DNA of 64,000 nucleotides, taken from the NCBI GenBank assembly GCA_024291935.2, contig CM044317.1, forward strand, positions 57,836,730-57,900,729, read 5' to 3'. The DNA comes from Okapia johnstoni (Eukaryota; Chordata; Mammalia; Artiodactyla; Giraffidae). The notes beneath the pieces are model-generated. The model saw only the letters and a list, made by a program, of their open reading frames with translations, was not told the DNA's origin and did no database searches. The first letter of the stretch is position 1. The number at the start of each line of letters is the position of its first letter. Positions 35,226-46,945 of this stretch are shown one piece after another. The position numbers and the translations under genes are program-made.

Positions 35226-38200
35226 CTATTGTTGTTCAGTTGCTAAGTCATGTCTGACTCTTTGTGACCCCATAGACTGCAGCACGCCAGGCTTCCCTGT
35301 CCTTCACTCTCTCTTAGAGTTTGCCCAAGTTCATGTCCATTGAGTCAGTGATGTTATCTAGCCATCTCATCCTCTGCTGCCCCTTTTTCTTTTTGCCTTC
35401 AATCTTTTCCAACATCAGGGTCTTTTCCAATGAGCTGGCTCTTCACATCAGGTGGCCAAAGTATTGGAACTTCAGCTTCAGCATCAGTCCTTCCAATGAA
35501 TAGTCAGGGTTGACTTCCTTAGAATTGACTGGTTTGATCTCCTTGCAGTCCAAGGGACTCTCAAGAGTCTTCTCCAGCACCATAGTTTGAAAACATCAGC
35601 CTTCTTTATCGTACAGCTCTCACATTTGTACATGACTACTGGGAAAACCATAGCTTTGACTACACGGACTTCTGTCAGCAAAATGATGTCTCTGCTTTTT
35701 AACATGCCATCAGAGTTCCAAAGAATAGCAAGCAGAGATAAGAAAGCCTTCTTCAGCCGTCAATGCAAAGAAATTGAGAAAAACAATAGAATGGGAAGGA
35801 CTAGAGATTTTTTTCAAGTAAATTAGAGATACCAAGGGAACATTTCACGCAAAGATGGGCTCAATAAAGGACAGAAATGGTATGGACCTAACAGAAGCAG
35901 AAGATATTAAGAAGAGGTGGCAAGAATACACAGAAGAATTGTACAAAAAAGTTCTTCACGACCCAGACAATCACAATGGTGTGATCACTCACCTAGAGCC
36001 AGACATCCTGGAATGTGAAGTCAAGTGGGCCTTAGGAAGCATCACTATGAACAAAGCTAGTGGAGGTGATGGAATTCCAGTTGAGCTATTTCAAATCCTG
36101 AAAGATAATGCTGTGAAAGTGCTGCACTCCATATGCCAGCAAATTTGGAAAACTCAGCAGTGGCCACAGGACTGGAAAAGATCAGTTTTCATTCCAATGC
36201 CAAAGAATGCTCAAACTACCACACAATTGCACTCATCTCACACGCTAGTAAAGTAATGCTTAAAATTCTCCAAGCCAGGCTTCAGCAATATGTGAACCAT
36301 GAACTTACAGATGTTCAAGCTAGCTTTAGAAAAGGCAGAGGAACCAGAGATCAAATTGCCAATATCTGCTGGATCATTGAAAAAGCAAGAGAGTTCCAGA
36401 AAAATATTTACTTCTGCTTTATTGACTACGCTAAAGCCTTTGACTGTGTGGATCACAATAAACTGTGGAAAATTCTGAAAGAGATTGGAATACAAGACCA
36501 CCTAACCTGCCTCCTGAGAAACCTGTATGCAGGTCAGGAAGCAACAGTTAGAACTGGACATGGAAAAACAGACTGGTTCCAAATAGGAAAAGAAGTACAT
36601 CAAGGCTGTATATTGCCACCCTGCTATTTAACTTCTATATAGAGTACATCATGAGAAACGCTGGGCTAGATAAAGCACAAGCTGGAATCAAGATTGCCAG
36701 GAGAAATATCAATAACCTCAGATATTCAGATGACACCACCCTTATGGCAGAAAGTGAAGAAGAACTAAAGTGCCTCTTGATGAAAGTGAAAGTGGAGAGT
36801 GAAAATGTTGGCTTAAAACTCAACATTCAGAAAACTAAGATCATGGCGTCCAGTTCCATCACTTCATGGCAGATAGATGGGGAAACAGTGGAAACAGTGG
36901 CTGACTTTATTTTGGGGGGCTCCAAATTCACTGCAGATGGTGATTGCAGCCATGAAATTAAAAGACGCTTACTCCTTGGAAGGAAAGTTATGACCAACCT
37001 AGACAGCATATTAAAAAGCAGAGACATTGCTTTGCCAAAAAAGGTCCATCTAGTCAAGGCAATGGTTTTTCCAGTAGTTGTGTATGGATGTGAGAGTTGG
37101 ACTATAAAGAAAGCTGAGCACCGAAGAATTGATGCTTTTGAACTGTGGTGTTGGAGAAGACTCTTGAGAGTCCCTTGAACTGTAAGGAGATCCAACCACT
37201 CCATCCTAAAGGAGATCAGTCCTGGGTGTTCACTGGAAGGACTGATGTTGAAGCTGAAACTCCAATACTTTGGCCACCTGATGTGAAGAGCTGACTCATT
37301 GGAAAAGACCCTGATGCTGGGAAGGATTAGGGGCAGGAGGAGAAGGGGACGACAGAGGATGAGGTGGCTGGATAGCATCACCGACTCGATGGACATGGGT
37401 TTGGGTGGACTCAGGGAGTTTGTGATGGACAGGGAGGCCTGATGTGCTGCAGTTCATGGGGTTGCAAAGAGTCAGAAATGACTGAGTGACTGAACTGAAC
37501 TGAACTGAAGATTTGTCAAAGATTTCTTTTCAAAGAGCAAGCGTCTTTTAATTTCATGGCTGCAGTCACTGTCCACAGTGATTTTGGACCCCAAGAAAAC
37601 AAAATCTGTCACTGCTTCCACTTTTTCCTCTTTTATTTGCCATGAAGTAGTGATGGGACCAGACGCCATGATCTTCGGTTTTTGAATGTTGAGTTTCAAG
37701 CCAGCTTTGTCATTCTCCTGTTTCATCCTCATCAAAAGGCTCTTTAGTTCCTCTTCACTTTCTGCCACTAGAATGGTATCATCTGCGTATCTGATGTTAC
37801 TATTTCTCCCTGCAATCTTGATTCCAGCTTGTGATTCATCCAGGCCCAGTGTTTCATATGATGTACCCTGCATATAAGTTACATAAGCAGGGCGACAATA
37901 TATAGCCTTGACGTACTCCTTTCCCATTTTGAACCAGTCTATCGTTCCATGTTCAATTCTAACTGTTGCTTCTTGACCTGCATACAGGTTTCTCAGAAGA
38001 CAGGTACAGTGGTCTAATATTCTCATCTCTTTAAGAATTTTCCAGTTTTTTGTGATCCACACAGTCAAAGGCTTTAGCATAGTCACTGAAGCAGATGTTT
38101 TTTCTGGAATTCTCTTGCTTTTTCTATGACCAGTGAATGCTGACAATTTGATCTCTGGTTCTTTTGCCTTTTCTAAACCCTGCTTGTACATCTGAAAGTT

Positions 38201-38411
38201 CTCAGTTCACAGAAGGCTGAAATCTAGCTTGAAGAATTTTGAGCATAATTTTGCTAGTTTGTGAAATGAGCGCAATTGTATGGTGGTTCGAACAGTCTTT
38301 GGCATTGCCCTTCTTTAGGATTGAAATGAAAACTGGCTTTTTCCAGTCCTATGGCTCCTGCTGAGTTTTCCAAATGTACTGACATATTGAGTGCAGCACT
38401 TTCACAGCTGA
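35226..38411 (-). mobile_element. BovB LINE (host copy) split by an antisense BovB
   Basis: Two minus-strand segments, 35226-35709 (3' end, (AAC)n-type tail, up to the TTTTTAACATG position) and 37509-38411, form one element. The second resumes where the first stops and extends back through RLLFEKK, the NIRYADDTILV RT motif (about 37780-37810) and the palm region to the QWPQDW position. Stops and deletions are numerous, so this is an older copy than the one inserted in it. Confidence 0.88.
35710..37508 (+). mobile_element. BovB LINE, 1.8 kb, inserted antisense into another BovB
   Basis: Plus strand. It starts at the EFQRIA linker position and reads DRNGMDLTEAEDIKKRWQ, WALGSITMNKASGGDGIP, DVQASFRKGRGTRDQIAN, YFCFIDYAKAFDCVDHNK and then a YSDD (for YADD) at 36723-36734. 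It ends in GAACTGAACTGAACTGAA at 37508. Frameshifts near 36240 and 36640 and a stop after LRVP (37179) disable it. Long open frames (133, 169 and 175 codons) show it is fairly young. The FILGGSK variant is shared with the copy at 61775. Confidence 0.93.
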
Positions 38412-40059
38412 TGAAGTGCACATCATCACTTGCATTTCACTACAATTTTAAACAATTTTTAATTAACAAAAGACTTGTTTGTCCCTATATTTTTATTATT
38501 TAAGCACAAATCCTTGCATATAGAAGATGCTTGATAAATATTTATTAGACAGATAGATGGAGGAATGGATAAATGGATGGATGGACTGGACAGATGGGAA
38601 TGTGAAGAGAAGTGCAACATATAAACCAATAATTACTATGCCATGTAAACATTGAGAAATGGGCCTTGGATATATGAATTGGAGAGGTCTTGCTATGGTT
38701 GGTTTTGACATAACATTTTTCACATAGAATTACTTTGTTTTATCAACCAACACCACAAAATAGATTCACTTCTATTCAGTTGATTAATTCTTATTTTTTC
38801 TTTTATTTCTCTTCACTACAGTATAATCTGTCTTCTGACCTACATGATATTATAATAGAAAAATCCATTTTCTGTCACCTTTGCTTTTTATAGCTCCTTT
38901 CTTAATCCAAAAGGGTAATATGAAATAAAGCTTACACTCAACACTGCAGAAGAGGAAAGCAGGTGATAAGTTGCTTGCCTCTAGGTTATTAATCAGCTGT
39001 CCTCTGGGGCATAGTGTTGTGAAGCTGTGCCATGTAATAAAGAGAGGCAAAAAGAATAATCTCCATTTTCTGACTCTGAAGTGCAGGCATGTGCTATAAA
39101 ACTAAATTGACATCTGTTAGCAGGCTTGTCACATGAACGGTTTTTTCCTGCAGAATCTGGAATAAATTAGATCTTAAAATAAAACTTGGAACAGAGAGGC
39201 TGCTTTACATAATTCCTTCTAATGTTGTGCTGTGAACCTATTGCACTGATTTTAAAGAGAAGTTCTTATAAGAAATGTTTCATTATCATTTTAATTGCAA
39301 AAATGTTGAATGCCACATTCCATGCTAGGAAATTTGTGTTTTTAAAAAGGTCCTTATGTTTTTAACTAAAAAGTGGCAAATGAAATCTTCCTTTTCTAAT
39401 ATTTCACAGTTAAAAAAAATCAAATCAGTTTTTACCTCTAACTAAAACTGTGACCACCTTTCCCCAAGCACTTGGAGCCTGCTGGATGGGTGGTTTATTA
39501 TGCATGGGCACCTCAGAGGCTGGCATGGCTGTGCTCCTGAGGCAGAAATCGCCAGCCTGGGTGTGACCTCACAGATTTGTTCAGGAATCTCTCCCTCAGA
39601 GGATTCATTAATATGATAGCAAGTTCTTGGGGCTCTTACTGTCAAAAGGCATTAAGCATTTTTTAACACACATAAAGTAACTTGCCGATCTGCCTGACCT
39701 AGTGAATCTGAGCTGCGTAGTGCCGAATGTAGTAACAGTCCTCTGTCGACCTACTGTTAGGAAAGGAAGTCATAAAAAAGGAAACCTTTATGGGCACCTG
39801 GAGCTTAGAGCCTCCCTCGCCTCCCTCACGATTCACTTAGCTCTCATTCCCCAAAGTTTGTCAAAATGGCAAGATTCTCAGACAAATGCCCCACCCTTGG
39901 TACACAGCAACGAAGAAAAACAAATGCCAGCTCTCTGGAGGCTAATTTCCTCCATATGTGAAATTTTCCTCTTTGGTAATAATAATGGGTCCCTTGGAAA
40001 GTCTTGAAGGAGACAGTCACAGTGGTCTATAAAATCAAGTCCCAAATCTGGCTCCACGA
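38412..40059. other. Unassigned DNA
   Basis: A (GGAT)n tract lies at 38553-38598. Otherwise no exon or named repeat recognised. Confidence 0.45.
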
Positions 40060-40235
40060 ATACCCCTCATTCATCTCTATAACCAGCATCAGTTTATTTG
40101 CTGGACAGTCTTCTCAAATGGCAGAGATCTGTACCACTCACCCTACGATAAGGAAAACTAAGGCACAGAGGATACAGAGACTTAGTGAGGAGCCAGGGAG
40201 TGAGGCCCCAAAAGCTGACAGGCAGGCTCTGGACC
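40060..40235 (-). mobile_element. MIR SINE
   Basis: GATAAGGAAAACTAAGGCACAGAGG, then GAGCCAGGGAGTGAG and GGCTCTGGACCCC give the complement of a MIR from core to 5' end. Confidence 0.75.
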
Positions 40236-40324
40236 CCCTTCCTGTTTAAAGCATTCTATGCACAGCAGGGATGAGCAATTTGCAAATGGAAGGCTGAGCC
40301 TCTGAAGTCCTCTCTATCCATGGA

Positions 40325-40490
40325 GGTTTCTCAAACGGTGATCTTCATACCACCTGGGGTAGAATGGGGTGGGGTTGGTTAAAAATACAGATTTCCTGAG
40401 CTCCATGCCAGATTAGCTAAATCAGAATCTCTGAGCTTGGTCTTGGGTCTGACATCTGAGTCAAGCTCCCTTAAGAAGATTGGATTCTCT
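40325..40490 (+). mobile_element. MER5A-like DNA transposon fossil
   Basis: TTTCTCAAACGGTGATCTTC, CACCTGGGG, AAAATACAGATTTCCTGAGC and TAAATCAGAATCTCTGAG follow the MER5A order. Confidence 0.65.
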
Positions 40491-41239
40491 GACTGTGGCA
40501 TATTGTTGTTACTTTTGGTTTGTTTTCTGGTGTTCTGAATTCTAACACTGAAATCTGAGAAACCTGTAGTTACACAGGTGGGAGTGGGTCTCCAGATTCC
40601 AGAGCACTGTTCACACACAATCTTTCCAGTCATGGCTTTTGGCCAAGGGAAACTAAGGGAGAACACATCTAAGGAAACAAAAACTGTAGCTCAATCCAGA
40701 TTCACTGAGTGGTTTGAAAATCATTAAGAAGAGTCAAGACTTTTTGTTTCATAGCAAATCTTACCATTATAGATGAGTGAATATGGTAAAAAGCCAAAAC
40801 TCATTTCCTCAATATTGAGTGTAGAAGTTCTTGACTCACGTTCTCAAGACGACTTGTCCTTAGGGTCCACTGCAGATTGATGGAGGAAGAAAGATGTCTC
40901 TGCATTTCAAATCGCAATTCAGTACCATGAATGACTCATTACTCTTAAATTGCCACTGGCTTATTTCACAGAAACACAGCACCATCATGATTAAATATAC
41001 TAGCAATTCTGCAAGATGAAGTTGCCTTCAAATACACAGAAAGATACACACCGCTCTTTGAAAAAAGAGGAATATAAACAAGTCTAAGTAGAAGATTCTT
41101 CTGGGCCCTAAAAGAATCACCTGGACGTCTACCTTTACCACAGCGTATCTTGTTTCCATGCAGTTTTCCACCCAAATGTTCTCTTGAAATATCAGTGACT
41201 AAAGCCTCTGGATGCTCATGCTGCTGCTGATTAATTCCA
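40491..41239. other. Unassigned DNA
   Basis: No gene or named repeat recognised. Confidence 0.45.
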
Positions 41240-41249
41240 TAGTAGGTTG

Positions 41250-41526
41250 CTGCTGCTGCTGCTGCTAAGTCACTTCAGTCATGTCCCCCTCTGTGCGACC
41301 CCATAGACAGCAGCCCACCAGGCTCCCCCGTCCCTGGGATTCTCCAGGCAAGAACACTGCAGTGGGTTGCCATTTCCTTCTCCAATGCATGAAAGTGAAA
41401 AGTGAAAGTGAAGTCACTCAGTCGTGTCCAACCCTTCGAGACCCCATTGACTGCAGCCTACCAGGCTCCTCCGTGGATGGGATTTTCCAGGCAAGAGTAC
41501 TGGAGTGGGGTGCCATTGCCTTCTCC
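41250..41526 (-). mobile_element. BOV-A2 dimer with 10-bp TSD
   Basis: Two ART2A units on the minus strand, with a (TGC)n tail at the left. TAGTAGGTTG (41240-41249 and 41527-41536) flanks it perfectly. Confidence 0.93.
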
Positions 41527-41536
41527 TAGTAGGTTG

Positions 41537-43086
41537 TAGGGAAAGGTAAATTATTCAAACTTTGATATCCTGCACATTTTATTTAGAAAGGTACCAAGGA
41601 GAAAGTCAGGTGGACAAGTATATATTTCCTGAGCACTTCACTAGGTAGTCAGGATGGGGCTATGTACAACGAAGGGTATCTTGGGTACACAATTTAGATG
41701 GAAGCACACGTCTGAGAAGCAGAGGTCCAGCTGCAGGGTAAAGCCAATAGTCATCTAGGACTCAGGCATGTCTGGGCCTTGCACTGGTATGGCAGATGAC
41801 CAGGTGACATTTTCATGAAGGAGAAGAAAAAATTTCTCCTGAGAAAAAATTTGTCCCAGAAAAACAGCATGTCTAGTACAGAAAGCTGGTGCAATAGGTT
41901 GGCATAGCAAGAAAATGACCTGGAGCACAGCATAGCATCTGTGCCTCACTCCACCCTTGGTAAGGACTTAGGCTAGAGTGAAAGGACATCAGGAGAGCAC
42001 AGAGTGGCTCAGATCCCAGCAATGACAACTACTATTAATATCCTCTGCTCCTGTGTATCTCAGACTGTAGTACAGACATAAGACTCACCCCAAACCTCCT
42101 AAGTCAACATCTACTTTTTCATTAGATTCTCCAGGTGGTTCACATACATAATAATATACGAGAAATATTGGCATAGAATATGATTGGGGGCAATATAAAT
42201 AAGCATTTCAAAATCTTTTGTTTTATTAAGGCATTTTTAATGTATATAGGAAAAAAACTGGAACAGTTGACTATTGAGTCTGTGGATACTATTTCTGCAG
42301 ATAATTCTAAGGGAGAAAGGTGAATTAGTTAAAAAAAAAATGAAGGCAAGATGCACACCCTCCCCATTGTACCAAATGCAAAGCAAAAAAGAGAATGATA
42401 AGGGAGGGAGGGGACAGAAACATCAAAGCAGGGCTCAGAAACAAGGTGAACATCTCCAGGGACCAGAACACAGCGCAGTAAGCAGGGCTGAAGCCAGGAC
42501 ATGCTGGGCTCTGGCATAAAGCAGGTAGCATCTCCTACAGATGGGGTGCATCTCCTACAAAGAACAGGAACTAAAAGTGCTCCCATGACAAAGCAGCTGA
42601 GCCATATTTACTGATTAAAGCCAAGGGCTGAAGTGGAGTTCCCTGGATTCAGAAAGGAGCCCAAATTAAGTTGCTGAAAACCACTAACTGGGGCTATGGC
42701 TTAAAACCAGTCATTGGTCTAGGGAGGTAAGAGAAGAGAGGCTCACTCTTGCAAACAGCAAATGAGCCATATCCAAACGATTCAGTAACTGGATATTTCC
42801 ATTATCACTGAAGAAGCAGGAGCCCCCAGATGCTTATATAAGACCAGGCCCTGAAGACTATTGTAAAATCACCAGGCAGAGAAGGGTGGAACCAAAAAGG
42901 AAAGAAAAAAGCAAAACCAAACCAAAAACCTTCCACTGAAAATGAGCTAACAAATTGAACTTGAAAATACACACAAAATCAAATGATGAAAAACAGCCAA
43001 CCAAAACAATAACTGGAACACTACTTCATTGAGAGAGTAAATTAATTTTGTTGAACAGTCTGACTAAAGTTTATGTATGTTTAGGG
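41537..43086. other. Unassigned DNA
   Basis: 42065-42170 resembles a MER5-type fossil (GATTCTCCAGGTGGTTCACA). Nothing else recognised; no exon. Confidence 0.45.
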
Positions 43087-45682
43087 CAAAAGTAGGAAGT
43101 CAAGAGATACCTGGGTAACATGCAAGTTTCTCCTCAGAGTACAAAATAAAGCAAGGCAAAGTCTAACAGAGCTTTGTCAAGAGAACACTGGTCATAGAAA
43201 ACATCCTCTTCCAACACACAAGAGACAACTCTACACGTAAATATCACCAGATGGTCAATACCAAAATCAGATTGATTATATTCCTTGCAGCCAAAAATGA
43301 AGAAGCTCTATATAGTTAGCAAAAATGAGACCTGGAGCTGAGTGTGGCTCAGATCATCACCTCCTTACTGAAAAATTCAGGCTTAAGTTGAAAAAAGTAG
43401 GCAAACCACTAGGCCATTCCATGATGACCAAATCAAATCCCTTAGGATTATATAGTAGAAGTGACAAATAAATTCAAAGGATTAGATCTAACAGAGTCCC
43501 TGAAGAACTATGGATGGAGGTTCATAACACTATACAGCAGGTGATGACCAAAATCATCCAAAGGAAAAAAAAAATGCAAGAAGGCAAAATGGTTGTCTGA
43601 GGAGGCCTTAAAAATAGTTGAGAAAAGAAGAGAAGTGAAAGGTAAAGGAGAAAGGGAAAGATATACCCAAATGAACACAGAGTTCCAGAGAATAGTAAAG
43701 AGAGAAAAGAAAACCTTCTTAAGTAAACAATCCAATGAAATAGAGGAAAAACAACAGAATGTGAAATACCAGAGATATCTTCAAGAAAACTGGAGATATC
43801 AAGGGAAAATTTCATGCAAAGATGGGCACAATAAAAAGACAGAAATGGCAAGGACCTAGAAGAAGCAGAAGAGATTAAGAAGAGGTGGCAAGAATACACA
43901 GTAGAACTATACAAAAAAGAACTTAACAACCCAGATAATCATGATGGTGTGGTCATTCACCTAGAGACAAACACCCTGAAGTGTGAAGTCAAGTGGGACT
44001 TAGGAAGCATTACTACAAACAAAGCTAGTAGAGGTGGTGGAATTCCAGCTGAGCTATTTCAAATCCTAAAGGATGATGCTATTAAAGTGCTGCACTAAAT
44101 ATGCCAGCAAATTCTGAAAACTCAGCAGTGACCAGAGTACTGGAAAAGGTCAGTTTTCATTCTAATCCCAAAGAAAGACAGTGTCAAAGATGTTCAAACT
44201 ACTATACAATTGTGTTCGTTTCATATGCTAGCAAGGTTATGCTCAAAATCCTTCAAGCTAAGCTTCAGCACTATGTGAACTGAGAACTTCCAGATGTACA
44301 AGCTTGGTTTAGAAAAGGCAGAGAAACCAAAGATCAAATTGCCAACATCCGCTGGATCATAGAAGAAGCAAGAGAATTCCAGAAAAACATCTACTTCTGC
44401 TTCAGTGACTATGTTAAAGCCTTTGACTGTGTGGATCACAACAAACTGTGGAAAATTGTTAAAGAGATGGGAATACCAGATCACTTTATCTGCCTCCTGA
44501 GAAACCTGTGTGTGGGTCAAGGAACAATAGTTAGAATTGGAGACGGAACAACGGACTAGTTCAAAACTGGGAAAGGAGTATGACAAGGCTGTATATTGTC
44601 CCCCTGCTTATTGAACTTACATGCAGAGTGAAAGTGAAAGTTCTTCAGTCGTGTCCAACTCTTTTCAACCCCATGGGCTACACAGTCCTTGGAATTCTCC
44701 TGGCCAGAATACCGGAATGGGTAGCCATTCCCTTCTCCAGGGGATCTTCCCAACCCAGGGATCAAACCCAGGTCTCCTGCATTATAGGATGATTCTTTAC
44801 CAGCTGAGCTACTAGGGAATCCCAATATACAGAGTTCATCACTTGAAGTGCTGGGATGGATGAATCACAAGCTGGAATCAAGATTGCTGAGACAAATATC
44901 AACAACCTCAGATATGCAGATGATATCACTCTAATGGCAGACAGTGAAGAGGAATTAAAGAGCTGTTTAATGAGGGTGAAATCGGAGAGTGAAAAAGCCG
45001 ACTTGAAACTCAACATTCAAAAAACTAAGATCATGGCATCCAGCTCCATCACTTTATGGCAAATAGAAGGGGGAAAAGTGGAAGCAGTGACAAATTTTAT
45101 TTTCTTAGGGTCCAAAATCACTGTGGGCGATGACTCGGCCATGAAATTAAAAGATATTCTTTGGAAGGAAAACTATGACAAACCTAGACAGCGAATTAAA
45201 AAACAGAGACATCAGTCTGCCAACAACGGTCCACAGAATCAAAGCTATGATTTTTCCAGTAGTGAGGTGTGGCTGTGAGAGTTGGACCATAAAGAAAGCT
45301 AAGTGCTGAAGAATTGATGCTTTCAAATTATGGTGCTGGAGAAGACTCTTGGAGTCCCTTGGACAGCAAGGAGATCAAACCAGTCAATCCTAAAGGAAAT
45401 CAACCCTGGATATTCATTGGAAGGGGTGATGCTGAAGCTGAAGCTCCAATACTTTGGCCACCTGATGCGAAGAACCGACTCATTGGAAAAGATCCTGATG
45501 CTGGGTCTTTTGAGGGCAAGAGGAGAGGATGAGATGGTTAAACACCATCACTGACTCAATGGACATGAATTTGAGCAAACTCCGAGAGATCGTGAAGGAC
45601 AGGGAAGCCTGGCGTGCTGCAGTACAAGGAGTCACAAAGAGTCAGACACGATTTAGTGACTGGAAAACAACAACAACAGGCT
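43087..45682 (+). mobile_element. BovB LINE, 2.6 kb, carrying a SINE
   Basis: Plus strand. It begins at GCAAAAGTAGGAAGTCAAGA in the endonuclease region, runs through the linker (LSEEALKIVEKRREVKGKG), the RT palm (DYVKAFDCVDHNK, K in place of the usual second A) and an intact YADD at 44913-44924. It ends in an (AAC)n-type tail near 45680. The Bov-tA at 44627-44825 interrupts it just upstream of the YADD. Many stops and small deletions (for example near 43860, 44098 and 45150) make it one of the more decayed copies. It belongs to the (AAC)n-tailed group with those at 4442, 8333 and 35226. Confidence 0.92.
44627..44825 (-). mobile_element. Bov-tA SINE inserted in BovB
   Basis: Antisense to its host. 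Flanks ATGCAGAGT and ATACAGAGT suggest a 9-bp target-site duplication with one mismatch. Confidence 0.9.
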
Positions 45683-46543
45683 GTACATAAACTAAAACTA
45701 TATCTAAAAAATATGAAAACAAAGGACTCTATAATAGTGTTTCATATAAAACTAAACCCCTCCCCTCAAGAAAGCTGGTATGGCAGAATCAATAGCAGAC
45801 AAAACAGAACTTAAGACAAAAGGGATTTCTAAAAATAAAAAAAGATATAATATATACACATGGTGGAATGTTTTTCCTGAAAGTGTCTATCATTTTCCAT
45901 TTCCAACAGCAAAGCATGAACAGTATTCCCAATAAGCATTTCAGGGTAGGGGAGTATCGACATATTGCTTATATGTGCAAACTTGATAAGCAAGAAGTAA
46001 AGGGAATCTTTTTGTGGTTTAATTTCAAAGTTCGTATTCTCTTAAACACAGCACCAACCACACAACAGAACAGTTGTTTTGTAATTAATGGCAGGCTCTC
46101 TGCCCAGGGAAGCAGAAAGTGGCATTCCCTTCAGAGTCCAAGGCGACACACAACCTTGGGGGCAGAGTCTTGGGTAAGGGAGGACTTAACCCCCAAGGCT
46201 GAACAGGCAGGAAGTCCAGCTCCAGCTTCATCACCTGACTGGCATCCCCAGCCACAAGGTCTACATCTGCTCTGTATTACTTCTCAGCAGCTTCTTTCAT
46301 TTGCATACAGCACAGTATTTACTTTCTATACAATCGCCAGCAAAGCTGTTTGGTGCCCTGAGTCAGTTAACAAGAATAGTCTAAGACCAAGTCTGAAGGA
46401 CCAACTCCCTTCAATTTCACACAAAGATTTCATTAAAAAAAAACTCTTGACTAGCATTAGGTGCAGTTAGCAATTTCCAGAGAAATCATTGATATATTTT
46501 CCCTGGAACAAAGAAAGGTAAAAAAGCTTCTATAAAATTTAGT
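45683..46543. other. Unassigned DNA with a 200-codon plus-strand frame
   Basis: An open frame at 45868-46470 encodes a 200-residue sequence without recognised domains (see findings). No repeat recognised here. Confidence 0.4.
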
Positions 46544-46564
46544 AAAAACTTACTGAAATTATTA

Positions 46565-46715
46565 GAGGGGTGGGATGGGGAGGCAGATGGGAGGGAGTTT
46601 CAAAAGAGAGGGGATATATGTATACCTATGGTTGATTCATGTTGAGGTTTGAAAGAAAACAGCAAAATTCTGTAAAGCAATTATCCTTCAATAAAAAATA
46701 AGTTAATTAAAAAAA
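46565..46715 (+). mobile_element. L1 3' end with long TSD
   Basis: It begins GAGGGGTGGGATGGGG and has the GGTTGATTCATGTTGAGG and AATTATCCTTCAATAAAAAA landmarks of the ruminant L1 tail. ACTTACTGAAATTATTA recurs on both sides (46548-46564 and 46716-46732), a perfect 17-bp target-site duplication. Confidence 0.92.
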
Positions 46716-46789
46716 ACTTACTGAAATTATTAACAAATAATTTCAATTTACAATCAAATGACAAATTCACTCCAGGCACTCTGCTGGAA

Positions 46790-46945
46790 GTTTTCACCCT
46801 GTGTTCTCTGCTCTATTTCTCAGAAACAATCCATTTAGGTAGTATCATAGTCCCCATTTTATTGACAATCAATTTGAGGGCCAGAAAGGTTAAATGACTT
46901 GCCTGAGGACCCATGCCTCACACCTAGAGTAATGAGCCTTACAAA
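46790..46945 (-). mobile_element. MIR SINE
   Basis: TAGTATCATAGTCCCCATTT, GAGGGCCAGAAAGGTTAAAT and GACTTGCCTGAGGACCCATG follow MIR order on the complement. Confidence 0.75.

Noticed and set aside
36651..37178. 175-codon frame as a possible domesticated RT
   Set aside because: It is BovB with a YSDD catalytic site, a stop after LRVP and BovB sequence on both sides. No sign of host conservation can be seen.
43508..43929. Minus-strand frame resembling a membrane protein
   Set aside because: It is antisense to the BovB linker region in the 43.1-45.7 kb copy; the hydrophobicity is the complement of Lys/Glu codons.
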